5,404 nucleotides of DNA from Gammaproteobacteria bacterium (GTDB lineage: Bacteria > Pseudomonadota > Gammaproteobacteria > Pseudomonadales > Azotimanducaceae): the NCBI GenBank assembly GCA_002712135.1, contig PASO01000006.1, positions 5,933-11,336 on the forward strand. Reading direction: 5' to 3'. Numbering within the stretch: position 1 is the first letter of the stretch; each line of letters starts with the position of its first letter. Below, one piece after another: positions 1-5,404 of the stretch. Under the pieces are notes generated by a model, which worked only from the letters and a program-made list of their open reading frames with translations, was not told the origin of the DNA and did no database searches. Position numbers and translations under genes: made by a program.

Positions 1-986
1 ACTGCATTTGACAGCTGTTCTTGTGACATCTGGCCACTATCAAAATCAAGCTCGCCAGCCACCTCTTGCCTTAACTCAGGACCACTAACACTGGTGACAC
101 CGAAGTTACTCACGACCAGTCCGGCAGCCATGTTCGCTAGACCAACAGCATCGTTTAGGGTTTCACCAGAACCAAGCGCCGCACAAAGTGTTGCAATCAC
201 AGTATCACCAGCACCGGACTCATCATATACCTCGCGCTTTCTAGCTGGGTAATGCATCACAGCTCCCTGCCTCTGCAGCAGCGTCATTCCTTCAGAAGAT
301 CGAGTAACCAAAATGGCTTCTACATCAACTCTCTGCATAAGATCTTTGCAACGCCTCACCATCTCAGCCTCGGAAGACCAGTCCCCGATGGCATGAGAAA
401 GTTCCAGGCGATTCGGTTTTACGACCGTGGAGCCACGATATACATCGAAGTCCTTGAATTTGGGATCTACTAGTACCGGTTTCTGCAACTTTCGTGCATA
501 GGCGATTACATCCCGTGGGTCGGTAATTACACCTTTGTCATAGTCAGATAACAGAACATTATCGACAGCATCAATTGTCTTGGTAACTGCCTGCTGCAGC
601 ACCGACAAATCAAGAGGCGTTTGCTCCTCAAAATCAGCACGCAACAGCTGCTGATTCTTACTCACAATTCGCAACTTGGTCGTCGTACAATATCCATCTT
701 GTCTTGCGAAATAGCAGTCGATGCCAGCACTCCCCAGCTTCTCGGCGAGCACACTACCGGCTTCATCATCTCCTATCATGCCAACAAGGGCTGACTTGGC
801 TCCAAGAGATGCAACATTCAAGGCAACATTCGCGGCTGCTCCCGGTCTATCTTCTATCTCTTTAACATCGACAACTGGAACGGGCGCCTCCGCCGACACG
901 CGCCCAGTTGAGCCATGCCAGTATCGATCGAGCATAAGATCGCCAATGACGAGAACACTCGCGCTATCAAATCGAGGTAACTTCAT
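1..986 (-). CDS. hldE: HldE heptose-7-phosphate kinase domain (3' end outside window)
   Basis: This is the N-terminal part of the cytosolic enzyme that phosphorylates D-glycero-D-manno-heptose 7-phosphate at C1 with ATP, a step towards ADP-heptose for the LPS inner core. I translated 328 uninterrupted codons by hand. The PfkB/ribokinase fold is clear: VIGDLMLDRYWHG near residues 13-25, then SAEAPVPVV, the first PfkB signature around residues 47-55, SDYDKG, DPKFKDFDVYRG, and the ATP/anion-hole motif SGAGDT with catalytic Asp261. The first signature reads RPGAAANVA where RPGGAANVA is usual. The ATG at 986 leaves the normal short leader before the first beta strand; no strong Shine-Dalgarno precedes it. 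The frame stays open to the window edge, and its last residues (MSQEQLSNAV) match the linker that leads to the cytidylyltransferase domain in bifunctional HldE. A stand-alone kinase (HldA) cannot be excluded without the missing 3' end. It is divergent from lpxL. Confidence 0.95.
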   Translation of the reverse strand, partial: MKLPRFDSASVLVIGDLMLDRYWHGSTGRVSAEAPVPVVDVKEIEDRPGAAANVALNVASLGAKSALVGMIGDDEAGSVLAEKLGSAGIDCYFARQDGYCTTTKLRIVSKNQQLLRADFEEQTPLDLSVLQQAVTKTIDAVDNVLLSDYDKGVITDPRDVIAYARKLQKPVLVDPKFKDFDVYRGSTVVKPNRLELSHAIGDWSSEAEMVRRCKDLMQRVDVEAILVTRSSEGMTLLQRQGAVMHYPARKREVYDESGAGDTVIATLCAALGSGETLNDAVGLANMAAGLVVSNFGVTSVSGPELRQEVAGELDFDSGQMSQEQLSNA

Positions 987-1013
987 GCAAAGATTCAATT
1001 GTTAGGATGCCAA

Positions 1014-1022
1014 ATAATAACA
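1014..1022 (-). promoter_or_regulatory. Candidate extended -10 promoter for hldE
   Basis: On the minus strand this reads TGTTATTAT, a TGn extension followed by a hexamer matching TATAAT at five of six bases. It would start transcription near 1007 and give an untranslated leader of about 20 bases before the hldE ATG. No good -35 element lies 16-18 bases upstream, which fits an extended -10 promoter but also weakens the call. It lies in the only AT-rich patch of the divergent spacer. Confidence 0.35.
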
Positions 1023-1063
1023 CAGTGACCGAATTCAACAGTCCATGACTCCGTCTCCCGCGC

Positions 1064-1069
1064 TATAAT
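1064..1069 (+). promoter_or_regulatory. Perfect TATAAT box overlapping the lpxL start codon
   Basis: This is a consensus sigma-70 -10 hexamer whose last two bases are the first two of the lpxL ATG. No recognisable -35 lies at the normal distance (the hexamer at 17-bp spacing is GTCCAT). If it is used, transcription would begin near 1076, after the annotated ATG. Translation would then have to start at the TTG at 1077 or the CTG at 1095, both in frame and both upstream of the conserved HPRFW motif. It may equally be chance. Confidence 0.3.
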
Positions 1070-1994
1070 GCCTGGCTTGCAAACAATAACTCTACTGCAA
1101 CGCCGCTTTTGTCATCCCAGATTTTGGTCAACCTGGGCGGGCTTCGCGTTGGTGTTTTTAGTGGTACACCTTCCGCACTCCTGGCGGATCCGTGCAGGTT
1201 CGATGCTTGGCGCGCTAGGTTATTTAATTGCCATAAACCGTAAGCACATCGTCAACGTTAATCTCTCTCTGTGCTTTCCCGACATGACCACCAAGGAACG
1301 ACAGACACTCAGTCGAAAAGTCTTTCGTTCAGCGGGCATCAGTATTATTGAAACCGCTACGGTATGGCTGCGGGATCCAAAAGAATTCAGACACCTAGTG
1401 CAAATTAATGGTCTGGATAATCTGCATTCGGCGCTCGCTCAGGGAAAGGGAGTGGTTCTGCTGGGAATGCATCTCTCAACTTTGGATTTCTGTGGTGCAG
1501 TCCTGGCGAGTTATTGTCAGTTCGATGTGATGTATCGAAGAAACAAAAATTCTCTTATAGAGGCAATCATGACTCGGGGTCGACATCGAAGTTATCCGCA
1601 TGCTATCGAACGTGATGATATTCGATCCGTTATCAAAAGCCTGAAAGAGGGTCGAGCCATATGGTATGGGCCTGATCAGGACTATGGTCGAGACCATTCA
1701 GTATTCGCTCCGTTATTTGGACAACCGGCGGCGACGATCACGGCCACTTCTCGTATCGCTGAAATCAACGACTCTCCCGTCATTATCTTTACGCACTATC
1801 GAAGCGAGGACGACTCTCACTATGAACTGAGCCTGAGTGAACCACTTGAAAACTACCCCACAAGTGACCCCCTAGCTGACGCTACCCGAATCAATCAGAT
1901 CGTTGAATCGGCAATAGCAAAACGGCCAGAACAATACTGGTGGCTACATCGACGATTCAAGACTCCTCCGGAGGGGAAGAAACGACCCTATTGA
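1068..1994 (+). CDS. lpxL: Lipid A biosynthesis acyltransferase, LpxL/HtrB family
   Basis: This inner-membrane enzyme transfers a secondary acyl chain (lauroyl in E. coli) from acyl-ACP to Kdo2-lipid IVA, late in lipid A synthesis. The protein has 308 residues; E. coli LpxL has 306. In order it shows HPRFWSTW at residues 16-23, one hydrophobic N-terminal membrane segment (about 24-36), NLSLCFPDM at 65-73, the catalytic HX4D/E motif with His135 and Asp140, WYGPDQDYG at 199-207, and the tail motif PEQYWWLHRRFKTPPEG. The DQDYG form is like LpxL/LpxP rather than LpxM, where I recall DEDHG. The chain transferred cannot be read from sequence. The ATG at 1068 is the only ATG or GTG between the upstream in-frame stop (1026-1028) and the HPRFW motif. 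It has no Shine-Dalgarno and overlaps a TATAAT box, so a TTG start at 1077 is possible. Its 3' end overlaps the convergent glycosyltransferase gene by 38 bp. Confidence 0.95.
   Translation: MPGLQTITLLQRRFCHPRFWSTWAGFALVFLVVHLPHSWRIRAGSMLGALGYLIAINRKHIVNVNLSLCFPDMTTKERQTLSRKVFRSAGISIIETATVWLRDPKEFRHLVQINGLDNLHSALAQGKGVVLLGMHLSTLDFCGAVLASYCQFDVMYRRNKNSLIEAIMTRGRHRSYPHAIERDDIRSVIKSLKEGRAIWYGPDQDYGRDHSVFAPLFGQPAATITATSRIAEINDSPVIIFTHYRSEDDSHYELSLSEPLENYPTSDPLADATRINQIVESAIAKRPEQYWWLHRRFKTPPEGKKRPY
1957..1994. other. Convergent 3' overlap of lpxL and the glycosyltransferase gene
   Basis: The last 38 bases of lpxL, including its TGA at 1992-1994, also encode the last residues and TGA (complement of 1957-1959) of the minus-strand glycosyltransferase. 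Inside is a perfect 10-bp palindrome, CCTCCGGAGG at 1965-1974. Being a palindrome with no loop, it is read as Pro-Pro-Glu in both genes: lpxL ends TPPEGKKRPY and the glycosyltransferase ends SSPPEES. No intrinsic terminator with a T tract was found on either strand nearby, so the transcripts probably run into each other. Confidence 0.85.
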
Positions 1995-3105
1995 TAGAGG
2001 CAAGGGGTGGCAGACTCCTTAGATGTTTGGCGAAATGTTGGAATGTAAACTCAAGCTTGTATCGCTGACGTCCTTCCTCTCCAATTGCTTTTCGCTGTTC
2101 TTCTGACAGGGAATAAACCTCTTTCAGCTTCCTACTAAGATCCTCACGACCCGAAAACCTAATACCGACATCACCAAGGACATCATCCGGTCCTGGGGCA
2201 TCGCTGGCGAGAATTGTCAATCCAGAAAACATCGCTTCCAAAAGCACCACGCCAAACGCCTCCTTGTCCCCGGCGGGGAAAACAAAGCAATCAAACCCTC
2301 GGTAATAGCGCGCCGCCTGGTCAACATATCCTACAAAGGCGACTCGGTCCTCTATCCCCAATAAACCCGACAACGCACGAAGTTCAGATTCTAGCGGCCC
2401 GCTACCAAGAATAACCAGACAAGAACTTTGGTCGAGGTCAGCCTCTGCAAACGCGCCAAGCAGCATCTCAAAATTCTTTTTCTCTACAAGCCGACCCACA
2501 GTACCAAAGATAAAACTGTCTTCTCTTAGACCTAATTCATTTCTAGCGTCCGTTCTATCTATTAACTCACTCTCTTCGCTTATTGCATTTCCCAGCGTAT
2601 GAATTCTCCCTTGCGACACAAGTGAAGGACACGAAGCTTCAATATTTCTCGCGACCGACCTAGATACAGCTATCAAATGAATTTGGCGACGCCAAAAAGT
2701 TACAAACAAGGATCGGGTCATTCGCTTAAAGACATTGTGCTCGTGAGCAACACCAAGAATTAAAAATGGTCCAAAAAAGTAGCTCATAATCCCCGCAAGG
2801 TAGATGGACTTGTAGCGATGCGCGATCACTACATCAAAATGATCCTCGCGAAAAAGTTCTCTCAATTGAAATATCAGTGAAAACTTTATACCTCTCAAAG
2901 CGCCCATCTCACTTTCGAGATAAATTACCTTATCTCCTCCTGTTGCCAATGTAATTTCGTCGCTCGACTTTCCCCTCAAGTAAACTGTTGTAACATTTGC
3001 ATCGGGGAAGGCTTCATTGTATTGACGACAAACAAGGCGGAAAGGACCTTCATAGTCGTGACATATCTGTAGAACTCTCAGTTCGCTCGATCGATTACGC
3101 GACAT
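1957..3105 (-). CDS. GT4-family glycosyltransferase, probably for LPS core
   Basis: This is a retaining GT-B glycosyltransferase, expected to add a sugar from a nucleotide-sugar donor to the LPS core on the cytosolic face of the inner membrane. With the start at 3105 it has 382-383 residues, normal for GT4. The N-terminal domain begins RVLQICHDYEGPF (residues 10-22) and contains AHEHN (about 120-124). The C-terminal donor domain has GTVGRLVEKKNF (about 201-212), LGSGPLESEL, FVGYVDQAARYY, and the EX7E motif EAFGVVLLE with Glu282 and Glu290. There is no signal peptide. The frame is open up to an ATG at 3183, but those extra 26 residues lie inside the conserved carbamoyltransferase end, so I chose the ATG at 3105. 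It overlaps the upstream gene by 11 bp and lacks a clear Shine-Dalgarno, suggesting translational coupling. Gene order resembles P. aeruginosa wapH (PA5004, recalled), but donor and acceptor cannot be read here. Much of its 5' half looks AT-richer than its neighbours. Confidence 0.88.
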   Translation of the reverse strand: MSRNRSSELRVLQICHDYEGPFRLVCRQYNEAFPDANVTTVYLRGKSSDEITLATGGDKVIYLESEMGALRGIKFSLIFQLRELFREDHFDVVIAHRYKSIYLAGIMSYFFGPFLILGVAHEHNVFKRMTRSLFVTFWRRQIHLIAVSRSVARNIEASCPSLVSQGRIHTLGNAISEESELIDRTDARNELGLREDSFIFGTVGRLVEKKNFEMLLGAFAEADLDQSSCLVILGSGPLESELRALSGLLGIEDRVAFVGYVDQAARYYRGFDCFVFPAGDKEAFGVVLLEAMFSGLTILASDAPGPDDVLGDVGIRFSGREDLSRKLKEVYSLSEEQRKAIGEEGRQRYKLEFTFQHFAKHLRSLPPLASINRVVSSPPEES

Positions 3106-4840
3106 CGCTACTGGGCTTAGTAACCAGAAGGTCTTCGAGTAAGAGATATTGAAGATCGGATCCGAAGAACATATTAATCGCATCGGTAGGAGAGCAGACC
3201 ATTGGTTCTCCCCTCCGGTTCATTGAAGTATTTAGGACTGCTCCATTTCCAGTCAGCGCTTCCATTTCTTTAAGTAAGGCGTAATATCTTGGATTCGTAT
3301 GTTCACTGACAATCTGCACACGAGATGTGCCGTCCTCATGGACAACTTCAGGAATTCTTTTCGCCCAGGTCTTGTCTACGTCAAACGTGATAGTCATAAA
3401 TGGCGCAGGATGATCCGTCTGGATAATTTCCGGAGCTACAGAGTCCAGAATACTGGGACAAAATGGACGCCACCTTTCACGAAATTTGATCTGGTGATTG
3501 ATTTTATCTGCGATCCCTTTGTATCCAGGATTCCCTAGTATGCTCCTCCCACCAAGTGCCCGTGGCCCAAATTCCATTCTTCCCTGGCACCAAGCAACCG
3601 GGTTTCCATCGTTAAGGAGTTCCGCGGCCTTACGGGACACATCATCTACTTTTTCGTATACTGGATTACCCTCGTGCGACTCGCATGCAGCCACACACTC
3701 TTCTGTCGTGTACGAGGGACCAAGGTAAACGTGCTCCATTTTCTCCGGGTATATCCCGCGCTTCCAGGTTGCGTAGGATGCCGCACCTACTGCAGTGCCA
3801 GCGTCACTAGCCGCCGGTTGCACAAACAGTTCTTTTACATAGGGCAGCTGTAAGATTTTTTGATTCAGTTTTACGTTTAAAGCACCGCCACCAGCAAACA
3901 CTAGCTTGCCCGTTTCCTCAAGAATATCTTTTAGATAATGATCAATAAGAGATAGCGATACATCTTCATACAACTTCTGAATCGCAGCTGCATAGTGAAT
4001 ATAAGGATCATCGGCAACGTCTCCTTCCCTACGCGGGCCAAGCCAGTCCACTAACTGCTGCGAGAAGTAGAACCCTTTGGGCCCTTCCTTATATCGCCTA
4101 AGACCTACTGTATTGACCAACTCTGTATTGACCCTAAAGTTTTTACCATCAAATGTTAATAGACGTGATAAGTCATAGCGATCCGGGTCACCGTAAGGCG
4201 CCATACCCATCACTTTATATTCCCCATCCAACATCTCAAACCCTAGGTACTCGGTGAACGAAGCGTAGAGCTGACCAAGAGAATCAGGGTCAAAGAACTC
4301 CTTTATACGGTGTATATGCCCTTTCTCACCATAGCCAAAAAAAGTAGTCGCGTATTCCCCCTTGCCATCTATACCAAGGATCGCAGTTTTCTCTTTAAAG
4401 CCGCTTAGATGATAGGCGCTGCTTGCATGCGCAAGATGATGTGTAACTGCATCAAATTCGACTTTATCCCAGTCGATACAGAGCTCTGCCAACAAATTAC
4501 GGAGCCGTAGAACATTTCTTCGATAGTGCCTGTTACCATTAAGCAACGCATCCATAGACCGTTCTGGTGCATACCAATAACGTTTTGCAAAATGCCAGCG
4601 CGCTGGCGATAACAAACTGACTTTCGCAAAAGGAAAAGCCACTACATCGACTTCATCAGGACGAATTCCCGCAAACTCCATACAGAATCTAGCAGAATGT
4701 AAAGGCATCTGATTCTTCGCATGCTTGTCGCGAATGAAGCGTTCCTCTTCGGCGGCAGCAACTAACTTTCCGTCAACATAAAGCGCAGCGGAGGGATCGT
4801 GCATCAACGCACCAGACAAACCAAGAACTATTAGTGACAA
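3095..4840 (-). CDS. NodU/CmcH-family carbamoyltransferase
   Basis: This family transfers a carbamoyl group from carbamoyl phosphate, through carbamoyl-adenylate made with ATP, to a hydroxyl of a sugar or other acceptor. All 581 residues, the normal length, are present. The N-terminal Kae1/TsaD-like domain has GLSGALMHDPSAAL (residues 7-20), EEERF, the metal-binding THHLAHA (His134, His138), GIDGKGE (Asp158), YKVMGMAPYG, FAGGGALNVKLN (315-326) and ASDAGTA (Asp346). The C-terminal domain has EFGPRALGGRSILGNP (423-438), KFRERWRPFCPSI and NTSMNRRGEPMV. The start is TTG at 4838-4840: no ATG or GTG lies between the in-frame TAG upstream and the conserved GLSGA strand, and AAGG sits eight bases before it. 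It follows the kinase by 57 bp and overlaps the glycosyltransferase start by 11 bp. I recall PA5005 of P. aeruginosa (WapO) at the same place, credited with 7-O-carbamoylation of core heptose II. Heptose as acceptor is therefore a context inference. Confidence 0.93.
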   Translation of the reverse strand: MSLIVLGLSGALMHDPSAALYVDGKLVAAAEEERFIRDKHAKNQMPLHSARFCMEFAGIRPDEVDVVAFPFAKVSLLSPARWHFAKRYWYAPERSMDALLNGNRHYRRNVLRLRNLLAELCIDWDKVEFDAVTHHLAHASSAYHLSGFKEKTAILGIDGKGEYATTFFGYGEKGHIHRIKEFFDPDSLGQLYASFTEYLGFEMLDGEYKVMGMAPYGDPDRYDLSRLLTFDGKNFRVNTELVNTVGLRRYKEGPKGFYFSQQLVDWLGPRREGDVADDPYIHYAAAIQKLYEDVSLSLIDHYLKDILEETGKLVFAGGGALNVKLNQKILQLPYVKELFVQPAASDAGTAVGAASYATWKRGIYPEKMEHVYLGPSYTTEECVAACESHEGNPVYEKVDDVSRKAAELLNDGNPVAWCQGRMEFGPRALGGRSILGNPGYKGIADKINHQIKFRERWRPFCPSILDSVAPEIIQTDHPAPFMTITFDVDKTWAKRIPEVVHEDGTSRVQIVSEHTNPRYYALLKEMEALTGNGAVLNTSMNRRGEPMVCSPTDAINMFFGSDLQYLLLEDLLVTKPSSDVA

Positions 4841-4848
4841 CTGCGGGC

Positions 4849-4853
4849 CCTTA
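4849..4853 (-). promoter_or_regulatory. Shine-Dalgarno supporting the TTG start of the carbamoyltransferase
   Basis: On the minus strand the bases before the coding region read CCTAAGGGCCCGCAG followed by TTG. The AAGG core lies eight bases from the TTG, a normal spacing. This favours the TTG at 4840 over the internal in-frame TTG and ATG codons 11-12 codons later (GCG TTG ATG CAC), which would remove the conserved first beta strand (SLIVLGLSGA). Confidence 0.6.
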
Positions 4854-4897
4854 GGAAATGCAAAAAGGGTATTCTACCTGCTTGGCGACAATGGGGG

Positions 4898-5404
4898 TTA
4901 CTTTAACCTCGCGCCATATCGATAGTTAAGTTCGGAGAGTAATCCGCTAAGCTGGCTAGTGAGTGTTGGATTGTCCCGCCAGTTTTCCATAAAGCGCTCC
5001 AGGTCCTTCTTAAACGCACGCGCGAACTGCTGACTATTCTTATGTTCACGCATCGCATCTAGGTCGATCATCACTGGACCACTTTTGGACATTAAAAAAT
5101 TGGTAGCTTTTAGATCTCCGTGAGAAATTTGCGATTCAGATAACTTGTGTAAGATACTCACTAAGGCTTCCAATTCGCCATTCGACGTTTTGATTTTACG
5201 CAGACATTCAAGTGCATCCGGGCCTTCAACATATTCGGTGATTAGATATGCGCTCGATCTAAAGGGGCCTAACCTGTTCTCAATAAGCGCCACAGGCTTT
5301 AGTGCGGGGATATCAAGAAACTCCATAAGAAACGCATTAGTCCAGGAAATCCAAGCTCGACTTTTTCTAAACGCGCGCCGTAGACCATGAAAAGGTCCTT
5401 TTAT
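4898..5404 (-). CDS. LPS core kinase, WaaP/Kdo-kinase family (5' end outside window)
   Basis: This is the C-terminal 168 residues of a small protein-kinase-like enzyme of the type that phosphorylates LPS core heptose or Kdo with ATP in the cytosol. The frame is open to the right edge, so the ATG at 5324-5326 is an internal methionine. Codons above it (GPFHGLRRAFRKSRAWISWTNAF) belong to the conserved family stretch that follows the ATP-binding lysine strand. Visible motifs are ALIENRLGPFRSSAYLITEYVEG, with the hinge at TEYVEG, the catalytic loop HGDLKATNF (His 5120-5122, Asp 5114-5116), and MIDLDAM in the metal-binding DFG position (first Asp 5063-5065). The missing part should hold the start, the glycine-rich region and the VAIK-type lysine. 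It comes first in the visible run, 57 bp before the carbamoyltransferase, as in the recalled P. aeruginosa order (PA5006 before PA5005). The exact substrate is not decidable from this fragment. Confidence 0.88.
   Translation of the reverse strand: MKGPFHGLRRAFRKSRAWISWTNAFLMEFLDIPALKPVALIENRLGPFRSSAYLITEYVEGPDALECLRKIKTSNGELEALVSILHKLSESQISHGDLKATNFLMSKSGPVMIDLDAMREHKNSQQFARAFKKDLERFMENWRDNPTLTSQLSGLLSELNYRYGARLK

Noticed and set aside
252..1005. Open frames on the plus strand (252-473 and 721-1005)
   Set aside because: They lie antisense to the unbroken, motif-rich hldE kinase domain. Their translations show no recognisable family and are low-complexity in places, so they are shadows.
1999..2024. 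Possible lpxL terminator hairpin (AAGGGG ... CTCCTT)
   Set aside because: The stem is only six pairs with one G-T pair, no T tract follows, and it lies within the coding end of the glycosyltransferase.
3299..3728. Two overlapping plus-strand open frames
   Set aside because: They are antisense to the conserved C-terminal domain of the carbamoyltransferase and show no family motifs.
4849..4870. CCCTT ... AAGGG inverted repeat that could hide the carbamoyltransferase ribosome binding site
   Set aside because: The stem is only five pairs around a 12-base loop, too weak to call a regulatory hairpin without evidence of conservation.
5057..5065. DLD in place of DFG in the kinase, as a possible sign of a pseudokinase
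   Set aside because: The WaaP/Kdo-kinase family commonly has a DLD-type motif here, and the HGD catalytic loop is intact, so this is normal for the family.
5145..5390. Plus-strand open frame near the right edge
   Set aside because: It is antisense to the LPS kinase, whose motifs run continuously through the same bases to the window edge.

Overview
The window looks like chromosomal DNA from a gammaproteobacterium, most likely a Pseudomonas-like or marine relative of moderate GC. It is a piece of a lipopolysaccharide (LPS) lipid A and inner-core locus. That reading rests on protein motifs and gene order: an HldE-type heptose kinase, an LpxL-type acyltransferase very close to the E. coli protein, and a kinase, carbamoyltransferase, glycosyltransferase run that I recall in the same order in the Pseudomonas aeruginosa core cluster (PA5006, PA5005, PA5004). 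I ran no database search, so the genus is open.

Layout. At 1-986 (minus) is the kinase half of hldE, cut by the left edge just before the expected cytidylyltransferase domain. An 81-bp divergent spacer (987-1067) holds a candidate extended -10 for hldE and a perfect TATAAT at the lpxL start. At 1068-1994 (plus) is a complete lpxL. Convergent to it and overlapping its 3' end by 38 bp is a minus-strand run, read right to left: a WaaP/Kdo-kinase-family kinase (4898 to beyond 5404, 5' end missing), a NodU/CmcH-family carbamoyltransferase starting with TTG (3095-4840), and a GT4 glycosyltransferase (1957-3105) whose start overlaps the carbamoyltransferase end by 11 bp.

How the genes fit together. 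HldE makes activated heptose for the inner core and LpxL completes the acylation of Kdo2-lipid A. The kinase, carbamoyltransferase and glycosyltransferase would decorate and extend the core, plausibly by phosphorylating and carbamoylating heptose and adding a sugar. The enzyme classes are read from the sequence; the acceptor sugars are inferred from context.

No RNA genes, mobile elements, CRISPR arrays or long repeats were seen, and no stretch over 100 bp lacks a gene. I see no credible undescribed system. The more unusual points are the LPS-linked carbamoyltransferase with its TTG start, the convergent gene overlap containing a palindrome read as Pro-Pro-Glu on both strands, and the -10-like box sitting on the lpxL start codon.
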